DNA of 63,609 nt from Lederbergia panacisoli (GTDB lineage Bacteria > Bacillota > Bacilli > Bacillales > Bacillaceae_C): positions 1-63,609 of the forward strand of contig NZ_JANJGU010000018.1 in assembly GCF_024626525.1 (NCBI RefSeq), read 5' to 3'. Under the pieces are notes generated by a model. It had not been told where the DNA came from and did not search any database. It saw only the letters and a program-made list of their open reading frames with translations. The position numbers and the translations under genes are program-made. Positions 54,241 to 63,131 of the stretch are shown piece by piece. The first letter of the stretch is position 1, and every line of letters begins with the position of its first letter.

Positions 54241-54356
54241 ATAAGGGGATTGTTACCTTTGAATCAAATAGGTTACCCGAATGGTCACTTCCATTCTGGA
54301 AACAGTTTAAAAGGGGTTCGCTAGGTAATTTATGAGGTGAACAGTTTAGTTGTCGT

Positions 54357-54470
54357 GATCTAGTCCCACGGGTGCGTCCGTTCTACCCCGGCTATATCAA
54401 TCTATAAATTGAATAAAAAATAGTCGGCCAGATTTCTCTGGCTGACCTTATAATACGAAATGGGTGCGAT
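54357..54470. repeat. GATCTAGTCCCACGGG element, copy 1
   Basis: GATCTAGTCCCACGGG (54357) is followed by ACCCCGGCT, a hairpin (CGGCCAG and CTGGCTG) and ACCTTATAATACGAA then GGGTGCGAT. The same series occurs at 62333-62450. It is a repeated intergenic element in the accessory zone. Confidence 0.65.
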
Positions 54471-54640
54471 TGTTGAAGAATTAGGGTTCCTTGCAAACAA
54501 TATTAAAAAATGCTATTCTGAAATTGAATTATTTTTGTTCGGTGTAAAGGATAGTATTAGTAAAAATTTTTCGTCTTGATGATCACTGAGAGCAAGGATA
54601 GTAATAAATTGGTGTGCTAACACACTAGGAGGCAACAAAC

Positions 54641-54841
54641 ATGGAAAAAGGTAAAGTAAAATGGTTTAATGGCGAAAAAGGTTTCGGATTCATCGAACGT
54701 GAAGGTGGAGAAGACGTATTCGTTCATTTCTCAGCTATCCAAGGCGAAGGGTACAAAACATTAGAAGAAGGTCAAGAAGTGACTTTTGATGTTGAGCAAG
54801 GTCAACGTGGAGCACAGGCAGCTAACGTTCATAAGGCTTAA
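54641..54841 (+). CDS. Cold-shock protein (CspB/CspC type)
   Basis: The 66-residue OB-fold protein has the RNA-binding motifs KGFGFIE and VFVHFSAI and starts [10 protein letters not shown]. It acts as an RNA chaperone. AGGAGG precedes the ATG; GTGTG-CTAA-CACAC forms a small hairpin just before it, in a long leader that may control translation in the cold. A terminator follows. Confidence 0.95.
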   Translation: MEKGKVKWFNGEKGFGFIEREGGEDVFVHFSAIQGEGYKTLEEGQEVTFDVEQGQRGAQAANVHKA

Positions 54842-54857
54842 TTATAATGCCAAAAAT

Positions 54858-54891
54858 AGACAGACTCATTTTAGAGTCTGTTTTTTATTTC
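54858..54891 (+). terminator. csp terminator
   Basis: ACAGACTC pairs with GAGTCTGT around ATTTTA; six T follow. Confidence 0.85.
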
Positions 54892-55348
54892 TCTAAAAAA
54901 ACAAAAATCCCTACTCATTAATGAGTAGGGAACAGGAAAACAGTAAATCAAATGGTTAACACATTTTAACATATAATTTGTTGGATTCCTAATTTCCATC
55001 ACCTAAACTGAAAGTATCTACTAAAATAGAATCGAACGAAAAAGTGATCATTGTGAATGATTGTACTTAAACTACCATGAAAAATAAACTTCTTAAACCT
55101 TGAAAAAAACAATACCAAAGAAAACCTGCCTCATATTAAAAAAATAAGGGAGCTCACGGGTCATTGATCTATGGATTTGTTGACTGATTGTAAACAGTAG
55201 GGTCATACCAACATATTTTCATTCTCTGTGGTGAAGCAGTGATTTCCGCTTCATGGATGGCTAACGGGGCAGATTCCTTTAATAGTGAAACTTTAATTTT
55301 TCTAAATTCGTATACAGGGTATTAATATAAATTATGGAGGTGTCAAAT
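54892..55348. other. Gap between csp and small membrane gene
   Basis: A short palindrome CTACTCATTAATGAGTAG occurs at about 54911. The rest has no frame or RNA I can name. The AACGGG motif at 55261 may mark the end of an eroded gene. Confidence 0.35.
55261..55275 (+). repeat. AACGGG motif, copy 2
   Basis: CTAACGGGGCAGATT, closely matching the copy at 55806. Confidence 0.55.
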
Positions 55349-55540
55349 GTGTCTAAAGAAGTTATTTTCATCTTAGTTATAGTATCTATGGCTATATGGA
55401 TTACGGTGTCTCGAGAGGCTGTGAAACCTTCAAAAGAGATAAACTGGCGGAAAATGATAACTTTACTGTCTGCAGGAACTTTATCTGCATTAGTTATAAC
55501 CATTACGCTTTTTCAAAGCCTGCCGTTATTGTTCCGTTAA
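55349..55540 (+). CDS. Small membrane protein (63 aa)
   Basis: Two hydrophobic segments flank a basic middle (REAVKPSKEINWRK). GTG 55349 has GGAGG eight bases upstream; an ATG at 55334 overlaps that site. The stop codon TAA lies within an AACGGG motif and a hairpin terminator. No function known. Confidence 0.65.
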   Translation: MSKEVIFILVIVSMAIWITVSREAVKPSKEINWRKMITLLSAGTLSALVITITLFQSLPLLFR

Positions 55541-55580
55541 CGGGGTGCGATAGTCCAAGAAGGATTATCGCTTATTTTTG
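55537..55580 (+). terminator. AACGGG motif (copy 3) merged with terminator
   Basis: TTAACGGGGTGCGATAG starts at the stop codon; GCGATA pairs with TATCGC, and TTATTTTTG follows. The same layout occurs at 60736-60780. Confidence 0.7.
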
Positions 55581-55805
55581 TTGAAGTTATTGTACTCCAT
55601 CAGTAAGATAAGATTATCCCTCGAATACTCACTTATTCGCAGGATTTCAAATCACTTGAAAGATAAATAAGGGATTGATTAAATGAGTTTTGACAATTTG
55701 GCTACATGAAGGCGTACTTAAATAAAGGAGGCAGTGATAGCTCCAATAATTTCCATATAATGTACGTATTCTCCACGCCACCCTTGGAGGTTTTCACTCC
55801 CATGT

Positions 55806-55822
55806 CTAACGGGGCAGGTTAG
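55806..55822 (+). repeat. AACGGG motif, copy 4
   Basis: CTAACGGGGCAGGTTAG has inverted ends CTAAC and GTTAG. It lies between a membrane gene and a broken nucleotidyltransferase gene. Confidence 0.55.
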
Positions 55823-55858
55823 TGGAACAAAGTGTAATTAATAAAACAACAAAGTTCC

Positions 55859-56501
55859 TTGATAAAGGGGGATAGATTTATAAACGAAAATGTATTATTC
55901 GAAAAAGTAACAAGGCATCTAAAACAAAAATATGATTATCATACGATTATATTATACGGTTCATACAGTAGAGACGATTTTACAGAAGAAAGTGACTTGG
56001 ATATTGTTTGTTTTTCAGATATAACCGAGGATAAGAATGACGTGGAATCTTATGAAGGTAAACAATTAGATGTTTGGATATATAATACAGAAAAGATGGA
56101 AAAATCCCTCACAATTTTTGCGAAACAATAAAGGGAAAATATTGTTAAATGATAAGGGTTTCGCCAATAAGTTTTTGTCGGAGATTGAGAATATATTTAA
56201 AAACGGTCCAAAAAAACTATCGAATGAAGAAAAGCAGTTTTTGAAGGGCAGGCTAAGAAAAATGTATCTACGCTCCAAAAAAAATGACATAGAAGGTAAT
56301 TATAGGTTGTATTGGATGCTTAAAGACAGCTTGGAAATCTACTTTGAACTAAAAGGTTTATGGTATTTAGGATCAAAAAAAGCAATCACTTGGCTTAGAG
56401 AAAACGATGAGGTTGCTTATACCCTTTTCAGCAATGCTTTTGCAAAAGATGCAAAAAACAATAACATTCAGCAATTACTTGAATACTTGAACGAAATGTA
56501 G
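55859..56501 (+). pseudogene. Frameshifted nucleotidyltransferase-fold gene
   Basis: The first frame (55859-56131) has the nucleotidyltransferase motif LYGSYSRDDFTEESDLDI. The second (to 56501) continues the protein: SQFLRNNKGKILLNDKGFA and a helical C-terminal part. The frames overlap near 56100-56130 and one frameshift joins them. The full product would be about 210 residues, related to MNT-type proteins. The start is also poor (TTG 55859, or a lost ATG near 55880). A sequencing error is the alternative. Confidence 0.7.
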
Positions 56502-57298
56502 GGGTTTCTTATTCTACTACCATGAAAATTAAATTCTGTAACTTCAGGAAACTGGCCATACTTAAATAGACGCAGCTCAAAATTACCCCCGAAATAATCT
56601 TCAATAATCTATCCCCGATTACCCTTGAAGACATTTACAAATCCATATTGATGTATCCTAGTCTTTTCTTTATTAACCGGATTAGGGATTAGACGATCTC
56701 CTTTTTTAAAAAACTGATTGGTGTTTTACTTTGGATTGTAAGTTAATCATACCCAAGCTCCTAATTAAAAATCAAAGTTATTAGGTTCGAGGGTACAAGT
56801 TTTTTTAAATTACCGTTATAAATCATCTGTAAAGCTACTAGAACAGTATAGAACCACAATTCCTTAATTGCTCTTTCAGCAAATCCTACAATGAAACTAT
56901 CAGCGTAAAATAGTTTCTACTAAACCTTGCCCCCAAAAAAAAGCGTCTTATTTGCCTCTATTCACTATATTTTCTTTTATAAATCTATGATGAATAACAA
57001 AAACTATGATTGGGGATTCATTATTGAAGATTTTTTCAATATTCATGACTTTTTTCTCCTGGTGTTTGTTTTGTGGTAACCCCCGTTTAATTAGGATGAT
57101 GGGAGAATCCCAATTGATTGGGTTTGTAGGGCAAATATCTCCTAATTCTGTTTTGGGAAATAAGCATTATGGATTTTCACTGGTGAGCTGTGTCTGAATT
57201 TAGGGAGTAGATTTAATTGAGAATTGTTAAAATCTTAATGGTTTAAGGATTTAAGATAAAGGCTATGTTAAATTCTAATGTTGATTTGTGACCATAAG

Positions 57299-57322
57299 AA
57301 AACCGCCTTTGTGAAAAGGCGG
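57299..57322 (-). terminator. DHFR-like gene terminator
   Basis: On the minus strand GCCGCCTTT pairs with AAAGGCGG, followed by TTTTC. Confidence 0.8.
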
Positions 57323-57331
57323 CTAATTGAG

Positions 57332-57349
57332 CTATCGTCTCCCGTTAGC
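57332..57349 (-). repeat. AACGGG motif, copy 5 (minus strand)
   Basis: GCTAACGGGAGACGATAG on the minus strand lies between the stop of the DHFR-like gene and its terminator. It has the same direction as that gene, as for plus-strand copies. Confidence 0.55.
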
Positions 57350-57371
57350 GTAATCACCTTTAGTGACAAGG

Positions 57372-57947
57372 TCATCTTACCTTCTGGTAAACGAGACCTA
57401 TAGCTCCAGAATCAAAGGTCTTGTTTTCGACTAGCTTAAGATTGATCCTTTCCTTGAGACCTTGGAATAACGGCAATCCCATACCGATCAGGACGGGAGA
57501 AACCGTAATTTTATACTCATCAATTAAATCAAGCTGCATAAGGTGGTGTGCGAACCTAGGACTGCCAAGGATGACCATATCCTTGCCTTGCTGCTGTTTG
57601 AGGTTATTGATCTCTTCCTCGACATCTTCTTTCACGAGTCTGGAATTATTCCATTCGACTTTCTCCAGCGTCGTGGAAAAAACGATTTTGGCTGTCTTTT
57701 CGATCCACTCGGCATGATTCCGTTCATGCTGCGAAGCTGATGGGTTTGAGGGCACAGATGGCCAGTAACTGTGCATCATCTGATAAGTTCCACGTCCCCA
57801 AATGACAGTGTCTGCAGTACTCAGAATTACTTTCGCATGTTTCTCCAAATCAGCATCGTAGGAAACCCAGCCAATGTCCATTTCACCATTCGGCCCTTCT
57901 ACAAAACCGTCAAGCGATGCGTGCAGAAATAGAACGAGTTTTCTCAT
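57372..57947 (-). CDS. Dihydrofolate reductase family protein (RibD C-terminal type)
   Basis: The 191-residue protein has the RibD_C/DHFR-like fold: KLVLFLHASLDGFVEGP, TVIWGRGTYQMM, KDMVILGSPRFAHHL and a final GAIGLVYQ. Members reduce pteridines or related rings with NADPH; the substrate here is unknown. ATG 57947 has AAAGGAG upstream; an earlier ATG precedes that site. It ends in the AACGGG motif and a terminator. Confidence 0.88.
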   Translation of the reverse strand: MRKLVLFLHASLDGFVEGPNGEMDIGWVSYDADLEKHAKVILSTADTVIWGRGTYQMMHSYWPSVPSNPSASQHERNHAEWIEKTAKIVFSTTLEKVEWNNSRLVKEDVEEEINNLKQQQGKDMVILGSPRFAHHLMQLDLIDEYKITVSPVLIGMGLPLFQGLKERINLKLVENKTFDSGAIGLVYQKVR

Positions 57948-58840
57948 TTTCAGTTCTCCTTTGTTCATGAGGAATATCTACCTTATACATTAACTACATT
58001 TTAGCAAAATTCAAGCAAGGCCCAAATATGTGTCCTCGTTGCACATGACCGTCAGACAATGCATAGAATAATCGTTCGTAATTATCAAATATCAACATTA
58101 AGGTTTAACAAAGCCAAGATAAAAGGTGAATTGCAAGATTAATGGAGAATGGTAATGTTTTGGATCGTTTTGAAAGGGGGAAATCTGGAAGATAAAGATG
58201 AAGTGTGAGATTGATGCAGTTGTTTATTTTTGACTACAAGAATAGCATATCATGAAAAGTCGACCCTTGAGTTGACAATTTGTCAAGACTTCGCAGAGAT
58301 TCATTAGCCCGAAAATCCTGTAAATGGACTAGAACAAGGTAAGGAATAGAAAAGTTTTATGAAGTAGTTGTGAAAGTTATGATACTCATATCAACAAAAA
58401 AACAATCAGTAGCCTGAAGTGCTATCCTTCATCAAAGGAAGGTGGGCAAGAAGAAATAAATATAATCGGATTTGGAGCAAGGAAGTACTAATAAAATCTT
58501 GAGACTAAAGGGTCCCATCATTCCCAAGACACCGAAAGGAGGAATTAAAATGATCCACACATTCAAGCTTCACTACCAGGAAGTGCAAGAATTGCAAGAA
58601 GGTTGAACATTAATTACAAACAGGTAAACGAATATTTTGAAGGAATGTTTCCCAGAATAACAGCATGATATAAAGACCACGTTGAATTTGCTAAAAAAAT
58701 AAATTTGGACTTTCTATTAATGAAAAATTTGCAATATAAATGGTTGAAACTTATAGCCTTATGAACTTTTCTTGAGGAAGAGCGATAACTTTTTTTAGAT
58801 TAAAAGGATTATTATTCCATTGACTACAATTGAAATATTG
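57948..58840. other. Gene-free region with protein-like debris
   Basis: At about 58552-58740 a frame with an internal stop reads IQASLPGSARIARRLNINY, then KQVNEYFEGMFPRIT, stop, and YKDHVEFAKKINLDFLL. This looks like remains of a gene that I cannot name. The rest (57970-58550) shows nothing I can support. Confidence 0.35.
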
Positions 58841-58856
58841 AACTACAGTTGTAGTT
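58820..58856 (+). promoter_or_regulatory. Promoter with BlaI/MecI-like operator
   Basis: TTGACT (58820) and a -10 region overlap AACTACA-GT-TGTAGTT (58841-58856), whose 7-base arms are perfect. TACAnnTGTA is the core of operators for BlaI/MecI/CopY-type repressors. A half-site GACTACA lies at 58822. Confidence 0.6.
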
Positions 58857-58904
58857 AATTGATAATTAGAGGAGAGCTAAAAAGGTAGAAAGGGGGATTG
58901 GAAC

Positions 58905-60701
58905 ATGAGAAGGAAAAGAAAAAGGGCTTCTCGAAATCAACTACGTATTTTTACGATCCTACTATTAATGTTTGCCTTAATCATTGGAGTTTATTTTGCA
59001 ATCAAAGAAAATGGTAGCGAACAAACGCCAGTTAAAGAAAGCCCAATAATAACTAATCCATCCGATACTAAACCTTCCGGTAAAAATACAGTGGACTCGA
59101 AGAATAATCAGAATTCAAATCTTGAGAAATTAGTAGAGGAAACGTTTTCCTTATCCAAGGTAGGTAAGGTTCCGAACATTTCTTTTGTTTCTGGTGAAAC
59201 AGAATGGAAGGAAGTAAATAAAGAGTGGGGAAAATCAGACCATATTTCGGAAACTGCTAAAGGTAGGTATGAGGAATACTTAAGGCATCATTCTACAATC
59301 GGCTACGCCGATCAGACTGTGAATGATATACGATCTTATGATTCAGAACTTCAAATTATTTCTTTAAATGAAATTAAGAAAACTGGTGGCGAACCAGATG
59401 CCATACGATATTATAAAGATTCAACTCATGACCAAATGATACTTGTCTATCATGCAACGGATTCTACTGATTTATTATGGGTTTTACCTATAAAAACAGA
59501 ACAGGAGCCAAATCCTAAAGTTGACCATATCTCACTCTATACACAGCTTGAAAAGACACCAAATCAACAAGCACAAGTTGAAAAAAAGCCGAATCAACAA
59601 GAAAATCAAACCATTTCAGAAGTAATTTCTAAAATGAGTTTAGAAGATAAAATTGGGCAGATGATTCTTGCAGGGATTTCTGGGACCACGATGGATGCAA
59701 ACTCAAAAAAATTAATAAGCCAATTCCATGTCGGAGGAATTATTTTTTACAAAAATAATTTCGAAACCACTGCACAAACCATTCAACTTGTTAATCAAAT
59801 GAAAGCTGAAAATAGTTCAAATCTACCGCTTTTATTAGGCGCTGATCAAGAGGGGGGCCATGTGACACGATTGCCGGGTGGACTTGCTAACTTTCCTCCA
59901 AATAAACAGATTGGAAAGGTAAATAATCCCGAGTTTTCTTATAAAGTCGGAACCCTTTTAGGGCATGAATTAAAAGAATTTGGTTTAAATCTCGATTTTG
60001 CACCAGTTCTAGATATTAACAGCAATCCAAAAAACCCTGTTATCGGGGATCGATCATTTGGCAATAATTCGGAAATCGTAAGTAAACTTGGGATTCAAAC
60101 GATGAAAGGGATTCAGTCACAAAACGTCATCCCTACAATTAAGCATTTTCCTGGTCACGGAGATACATCGGTTGATTCCCATTTAGAACTCCCAATTGTA
60201 AATAAAAGCCTTAAGGAACTTAAAGAACTAGAGTTAATTCCGTTTGAACGTGCGATTGATCATGGTTCAGATGTTGTGATGGTCGCCCATATCTTATTGC
60301 CCAAATTGGATAAAACCAATCCAGCCTCCATGTCAAAAGCTGTCGTGACGGATCTTCTTAGAAAACAACTTAGTTTCACGGGAGTAATCATAACGGACGA
60401 TATGACAATGGGGGCTATTACGGAACATTTTGATATTGGCAAAGCAGCGGTAGCGTCAGTAAAGGCAGGAAGCGATATTATTTTAGTGGGACATGACTAT
60501 AATAATGTTGTGAAGATTGCAGACTCTTTAAAAACTGCTGTTCAAAATGGGGAAATTTCCGAACAAAGATTAAATGAAAGTATAGAAAGAATTATTAAAC
60601 TAAAAAGGAAATATAGGATTAACGATACGAAAGTAGAAAATCCCAACATAAATGAAATAAATCACTCACTCAATAGTCTTATGAATAATTATTTACATTA
60701 A
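58905..60701 (+). CDS. Membrane-anchored YjgB (DUF4309)-NagZ fusion, GH3 glycosidase
   Basis: The 598-residue protein has a membrane anchor (about 15-33), a low-complexity linker, a DUF4309/YjgB-like domain (about 70-205), a second linker and a NagZ-type GH3 domain (about 240-580). The GH3 part keeps KHFPGHGDTSVDSH, with the Asp-His catalytic pair of NagZ, and the nucleophile Asp in TDDMTMGAI. It should remove N-acetylglucosamine from muropeptides outside the cell. GAAAGGGGG precedes the ATG. A BlaI/MecI-like operator upstream suggests control by cell-wall stress. Confidence 0.9.
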   Translation: MRRKRKRASRNQLRIFTILLLMFALIIGVYFAIKENGSEQTPVKESPIITNPSDTKPSGKNTVDSKNNQNSNLEKLVEETFSLSKVGKVPNISFVSGETEWKEVNKEWGKSDHISETAKGRYEEYLRHHSTIGYADQTVNDIRSYDSELQIISLNEIKKTGGEPDAIRYYKDSTHDQMILVYHATDSTDLLWVLPIKTEQEPNPKVDHISLYTQLEKTPNQQAQVEKKPNQQENQTISEVISKMSLEDKIGQMILAGISGTTMDANSKKLISQFHVGGIIFYKNNFETTAQTIQLVNQMKAENSSNLPLLLGADQEGGHVTRLPGGLANFPPNKQIGKVNNPEFSYKVGTLLGHELKEFGLNLDFAPVLDINSNPKNPVIGDRSFGNNSEIVSKLGIQTMKGIQSQNVIPTIKHFPGHGDTSVDSHLELPIVNKSLKELKELELIPFERAIDHGSDVVMVAHILLPKLDKTNPASMSKAVVTDLLRKQLSFTGVIITDDMTMGAITEHFDIGKAAVASVKAGSDIILVGHDYNNVVKIADSLKTAVQNGEISEQRLNESIERIIKLKRKYRINDTKVENPNINEINHSLNSLMNNYLH

Positions 60702-60735
60702 TTATTTATATTGATTTGTGATTAACCTTATAATA

Positions 60736-60780
60736 CGAACGGGTGCAATGATTCAAGAAGGATTAATGCACTTTTTTTTT
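60736..60780 (+). terminator. AACGGG motif (copy 6) merged with terminator
   Basis: CGAACGGGTGCAATG continues to a stem GTGCAAT with ATGCAC and nine or more T. ACCTTATAATACGAA precedes it, as in the elements at 54357 and 62333. Confidence 0.75.
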
Positions 60781-60899
60781 TGAAGTTATTAAACTCCCTC
60801 AGTTTGATGCGGATATTTCTAAACCAGCTAATAGTTTGTCAATATTTTTCAATAAAATAATTAAAATAACCATGTTATAATAAAAAAGATCATGCCAAA

Positions 60900-60942
60900 T
60901 AACCTTCCATTAGGCTCTTACTGGAAGGTTTTGTTTTATTTA
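60900..60942 (+). terminator. Terminator-like hairpin beside the IS110 remnant
   Basis: AACCTTCCA pairs with TGGAAGGTT, followed by TTGTTTTATTT. Confidence 0.65.
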
Positions 60943-60956
60943 GTTAGATATAGTCA

Positions 60957-62189
60957 TTAAGCTAAATCTTGGAAAGTTGTTCTGTTTTTTAATAAGGCAA
61001 AAATCCAATGTAAGAGCTTGTTTACACAAGCGATGACAGCGACCTTAAAAGGCTTTCCTTCTTCACGTTTATTATCATAAAACTCCCGCATTCTTTTATT
61101 TCTAGGGAGTATTTCATCTGTGGTTTTCTTCTTACGACAATCACGAATGGCACAACGAACAGCCATATATAGGGCATGTCGAAGTCTGCTTGATCCTCGT
61201 TTAGTAATACGGTTTTGAGTAGCTCTAAATTTACCAGACTCAAATACACTAGGATCAACACCAGCGAAAGCTACAAGCTTTTTAGGATGGTTAAAACGAT
61301 CTATCTCACCGATTTCAGAAATAATCGTGGCGGCGATTTTTTCTCCAATACCGGGGATGGATTTGATAATATTATATTCTTCAATTTCTTTTGCGAGGGC
61401 GTCTATCTATGACTTAATCTTGATAGATGCTCTTTGTATTGAAGTATAATGTTAATGTACATACCTAAGCTCAATATATGACTCTGGTAGACTGTCTTTT
61501 CAAAAGGGTTACGAGCTGCAGCCTTTTTAAGTTCTAGAGCTTTTTCGCTTGCCCATCTGATTGAACGACTCTTACATAATTCCTTGATCCTGTTCGAGAT
61601 TGTTTCCTCACTAGCTTTAAATATGTCTTCAGATGACGGAAACTCTTGTAATAATAAGAGTGACACCACAGAATACAGATCACCAAAGACCCCTCGATAT
61701 TCAGGAAATACCTGATCAAGCACAGCCTGAAATTGAAGCTTAGTTTGAATCATAACGCCCGTAATATTTTCGTGTTGTCTCGTAAGATTCCTAAGGTTTA
61801 ATAACTGAATTCCTCGCTTTTTATATGGCTCAAATTCCTCTTTGTAATACAATTTGCAGAGTAGGTACGCATCAATCGCATCTGTCTTTACTTTTCTTAG
61901 GCTTGAACTCTTCGCCTTATACGAAATTAACGGATTAATAATAATTAATAAATATCCACGTTCATCTAGATATTGGACTACTGGTGTTTGATAGTGTCCA
62001 GTTGCTTCTAATCACAGGAGGTTTCTGACCTATTTCTTTCTGGACTTGATTTAAAAACTCTACAAGTAAACCAAGCCCCTCTAGCGTATGAGATACTTTA
62101 AAGCTCTTACGAAAAGGTTTGCCTTTATCTACAAAAGCTTGAACCTGACTTTCCCCCTTTGAAATATCCAGACCAACGACTGGATTCAT
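60957..62189 (-). pseudogene. IS110-family transposase, frameshifted
   Basis: Read on the minus strand, the frame opens MNPVVGLDISKGESQVQAF (RuvC-like DEDD domain) and should continue ATGHYQTPVVQYLDERGY, but a one-base deletion near 62010 breaks it. A second part (61852-61403) follows, then another frameshift and stop near 61405, then SIPGIGEKIAATIISEIG and the Transposase_20 tail ending at 60957. All blocks of IS110 are present, so decay is recent, but no functional transposase can be made. Confidence 0.9.
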
Positions 62190-62325
62190 CCTCCATCATC
62201 TCCTAACCTCTTATTTGCCGGTACCCCTTTTCCTTCTTGCAGTGTCACAGCTTCGCTTGTTATACGAGATCTAGGTCCCAACCAGCCTCAATCATGTTTC
62301 TGCAAGTAGGGGGCAAACTGTTTAG
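62190..62325 (-). ncRNA. Possible IS110 bridge RNA region
   Basis: IS110 elements are known to make a bridge RNA from the noncoding end upstream of the transposase. Here that end, read on the minus strand, includes GGTTGGGACCTAGATCTCGT and GCGAAGCTGTGACACTGC. Its two guide loops were not worked out, so this rests on position only. Confidence 0.4.
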
Positions 62326-62333
62326 CTAACGGG
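62325..62333 (+). repeat. AACGGG motif, copy 7
   Basis: GCTAACGGG at the edge of the IS110 remnant. Confidence 0.45.
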
Positions 62334-62460
62334 ATCTAGTCCCACGGGCAGTTACGTTTTACCCCGGCTACCGTTATAATAAGACCATATAAAAAATGGT
62401 CAACCAGAAATATTTAGCATTCTGGCTAACCTTATAATACGAACGGGGCAGTTTAGTGGA
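62333..62460. repeat. GATCTAGTCCCACGGG element, copy 2, with AACGGG copy 8
   Basis: GATCTAGTCCCACGGG, ACCCCGGCT, a hairpin (GGTCAACCAGAA and TTCTGGCTAACC), then CTTATAATACGAACGGGGCAG (trimmed here to its core) and TTTAGTGGAAG. It parallels 54357-54470 in order and spacing. Confidence 0.65.
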
Positions 62461-62556
62461 AGAAGAATTTACAACTAAATGTAATATATAATTGACAATT
62501 GTAACTTATATGTTGCTATTGTTAGTGAGAGGTTTTTTTCTTAATCAAAGGATATT

Positions 62557-62766
62557 ATTGTTAAAAATTCTGTTAAGTTGAATCGTGTGGGAATAGGGAA
62601 ACTTACTAAAGGGGAATTAGCGAAAAAGGTCGGTGTCACAAGACAGACCATGAATCTAATAGAAGCCCAAAAATATAATCCGACCATTAAGGTATGTCTA
62701 CTGATTGCATCAGCATTAAATACATCTATCGAAAAATTATTTTGGATGGAGGACGATGAGAGATGA
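62557..62766 (+). CDS. XRE-family HTH regulator, possible ATT start
   Basis: The protein is of the small Cro/CI type (VKNSVKLNRVGIG, TKGELAKKVGVTRQTMNLIE, KYNPTIKVCLLIASAL). Family members start MVKNR-, and the matching codon here is ATT 62557, with AAAGGA six bases upstream. Either the rare ATT start is used or the start is mutated; TTG 62578 would remove seven residues of helix 1. It overlaps the next membrane gene by four bases and probably controls this three-gene unit. Confidence 0.8.
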   Translation: MVKNSVKLNRVGIGKLTKGELAKKVGVTRQTMNLIEAQKYNPTIKVCLLIASALNTSIEKLFWMEDDER

Positions 62767-63119
62767 AAAATTTGTTCAGCTATTTCCCGATCGCTTGCCT
62801 CTTAATCATACTTTTTGGTATGGAGGTATCATATACAAAACTGTTTTTAATAGTATTTGCAGCAATTTTGATCGTTCTCGCAAAATATGTTCGAAGCAAA
62901 AGGAAGGATGAGGATATAGTATTTGATGACCGAGTGAATGTCAATATTACAAAATGGTCATTGCGTATAGTTTACGTTATGAACTCGGCTCTTTTCCTCT
63001 TATTAGTTTTTGAGTATAAAGGAATCTTAGATATAAGTATTCACTTCATTTTAATCTATCTTGTTTTAACTCTTTTCATCCCATTTTATGTAACGCCGTC
63101 TATCCTAAAAAAATTCTAA
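62763..63119 (+). CDS. Membrane protein of XRE-linked type (118 aa)
   Basis: Four hydrophobic segments and a charged middle loop (RSKRKDEDIVFDDR). Such DUF2178-like proteins often accompany small XRE regulators in Firmicutes, as here (ATGA overlap). Function unknown. Confidence 0.75.
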   Translation: MKNLFSYFPIACLLIILFGMEVSYTKLFLIVFAAILIVLAKYVRSKRKDEDIVFDDRVNVNITKWSLRIVYVMNSALFLLLVFEYKGILDISIHFILIYLVLTLFIPFYVTPSILKKF

Positions 63120-63131
63120 GGAGGAATGATT

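Larger units (their letters stand above)
56502..57371. other. 870-base stretch without clear gene
   Basis: Mostly featureless A+T-rich DNA. At 57024-57197 a 57-codon frame starting TTG (KIFSIFMTFFSWCLFCGNPR, then MMGESQLIGFVGQISP) looks protein-like and may be the start of a truncated membrane protein, but I cannot name it. The minus-strand terminator and motif of the next gene lie at its right end. Confidence 0.35.
60950..62332. mobile_element. IS110-family insertion sequence, inactive
   Basis: The transposase remnant plus about 140 bases of noncoding DNA at its 5' end. IS110 elements have no inverted repeats, so ends are approximate. The right edge meets an AACGGG motif (62325-62333) and the GATCTAGTCCCACGGG repeat, which may be the target. 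Confidence 0.7.

Noticed and set aside
53980-62460. AACGGG motifs as integron attC sites
   Set aside because: Only one copy has inverted CTAAC/GTTAG ends, paired inner boxes of attC are not seen, and no integron integrase is in the window. A cassette-like reading is kept as a hypothesis only.
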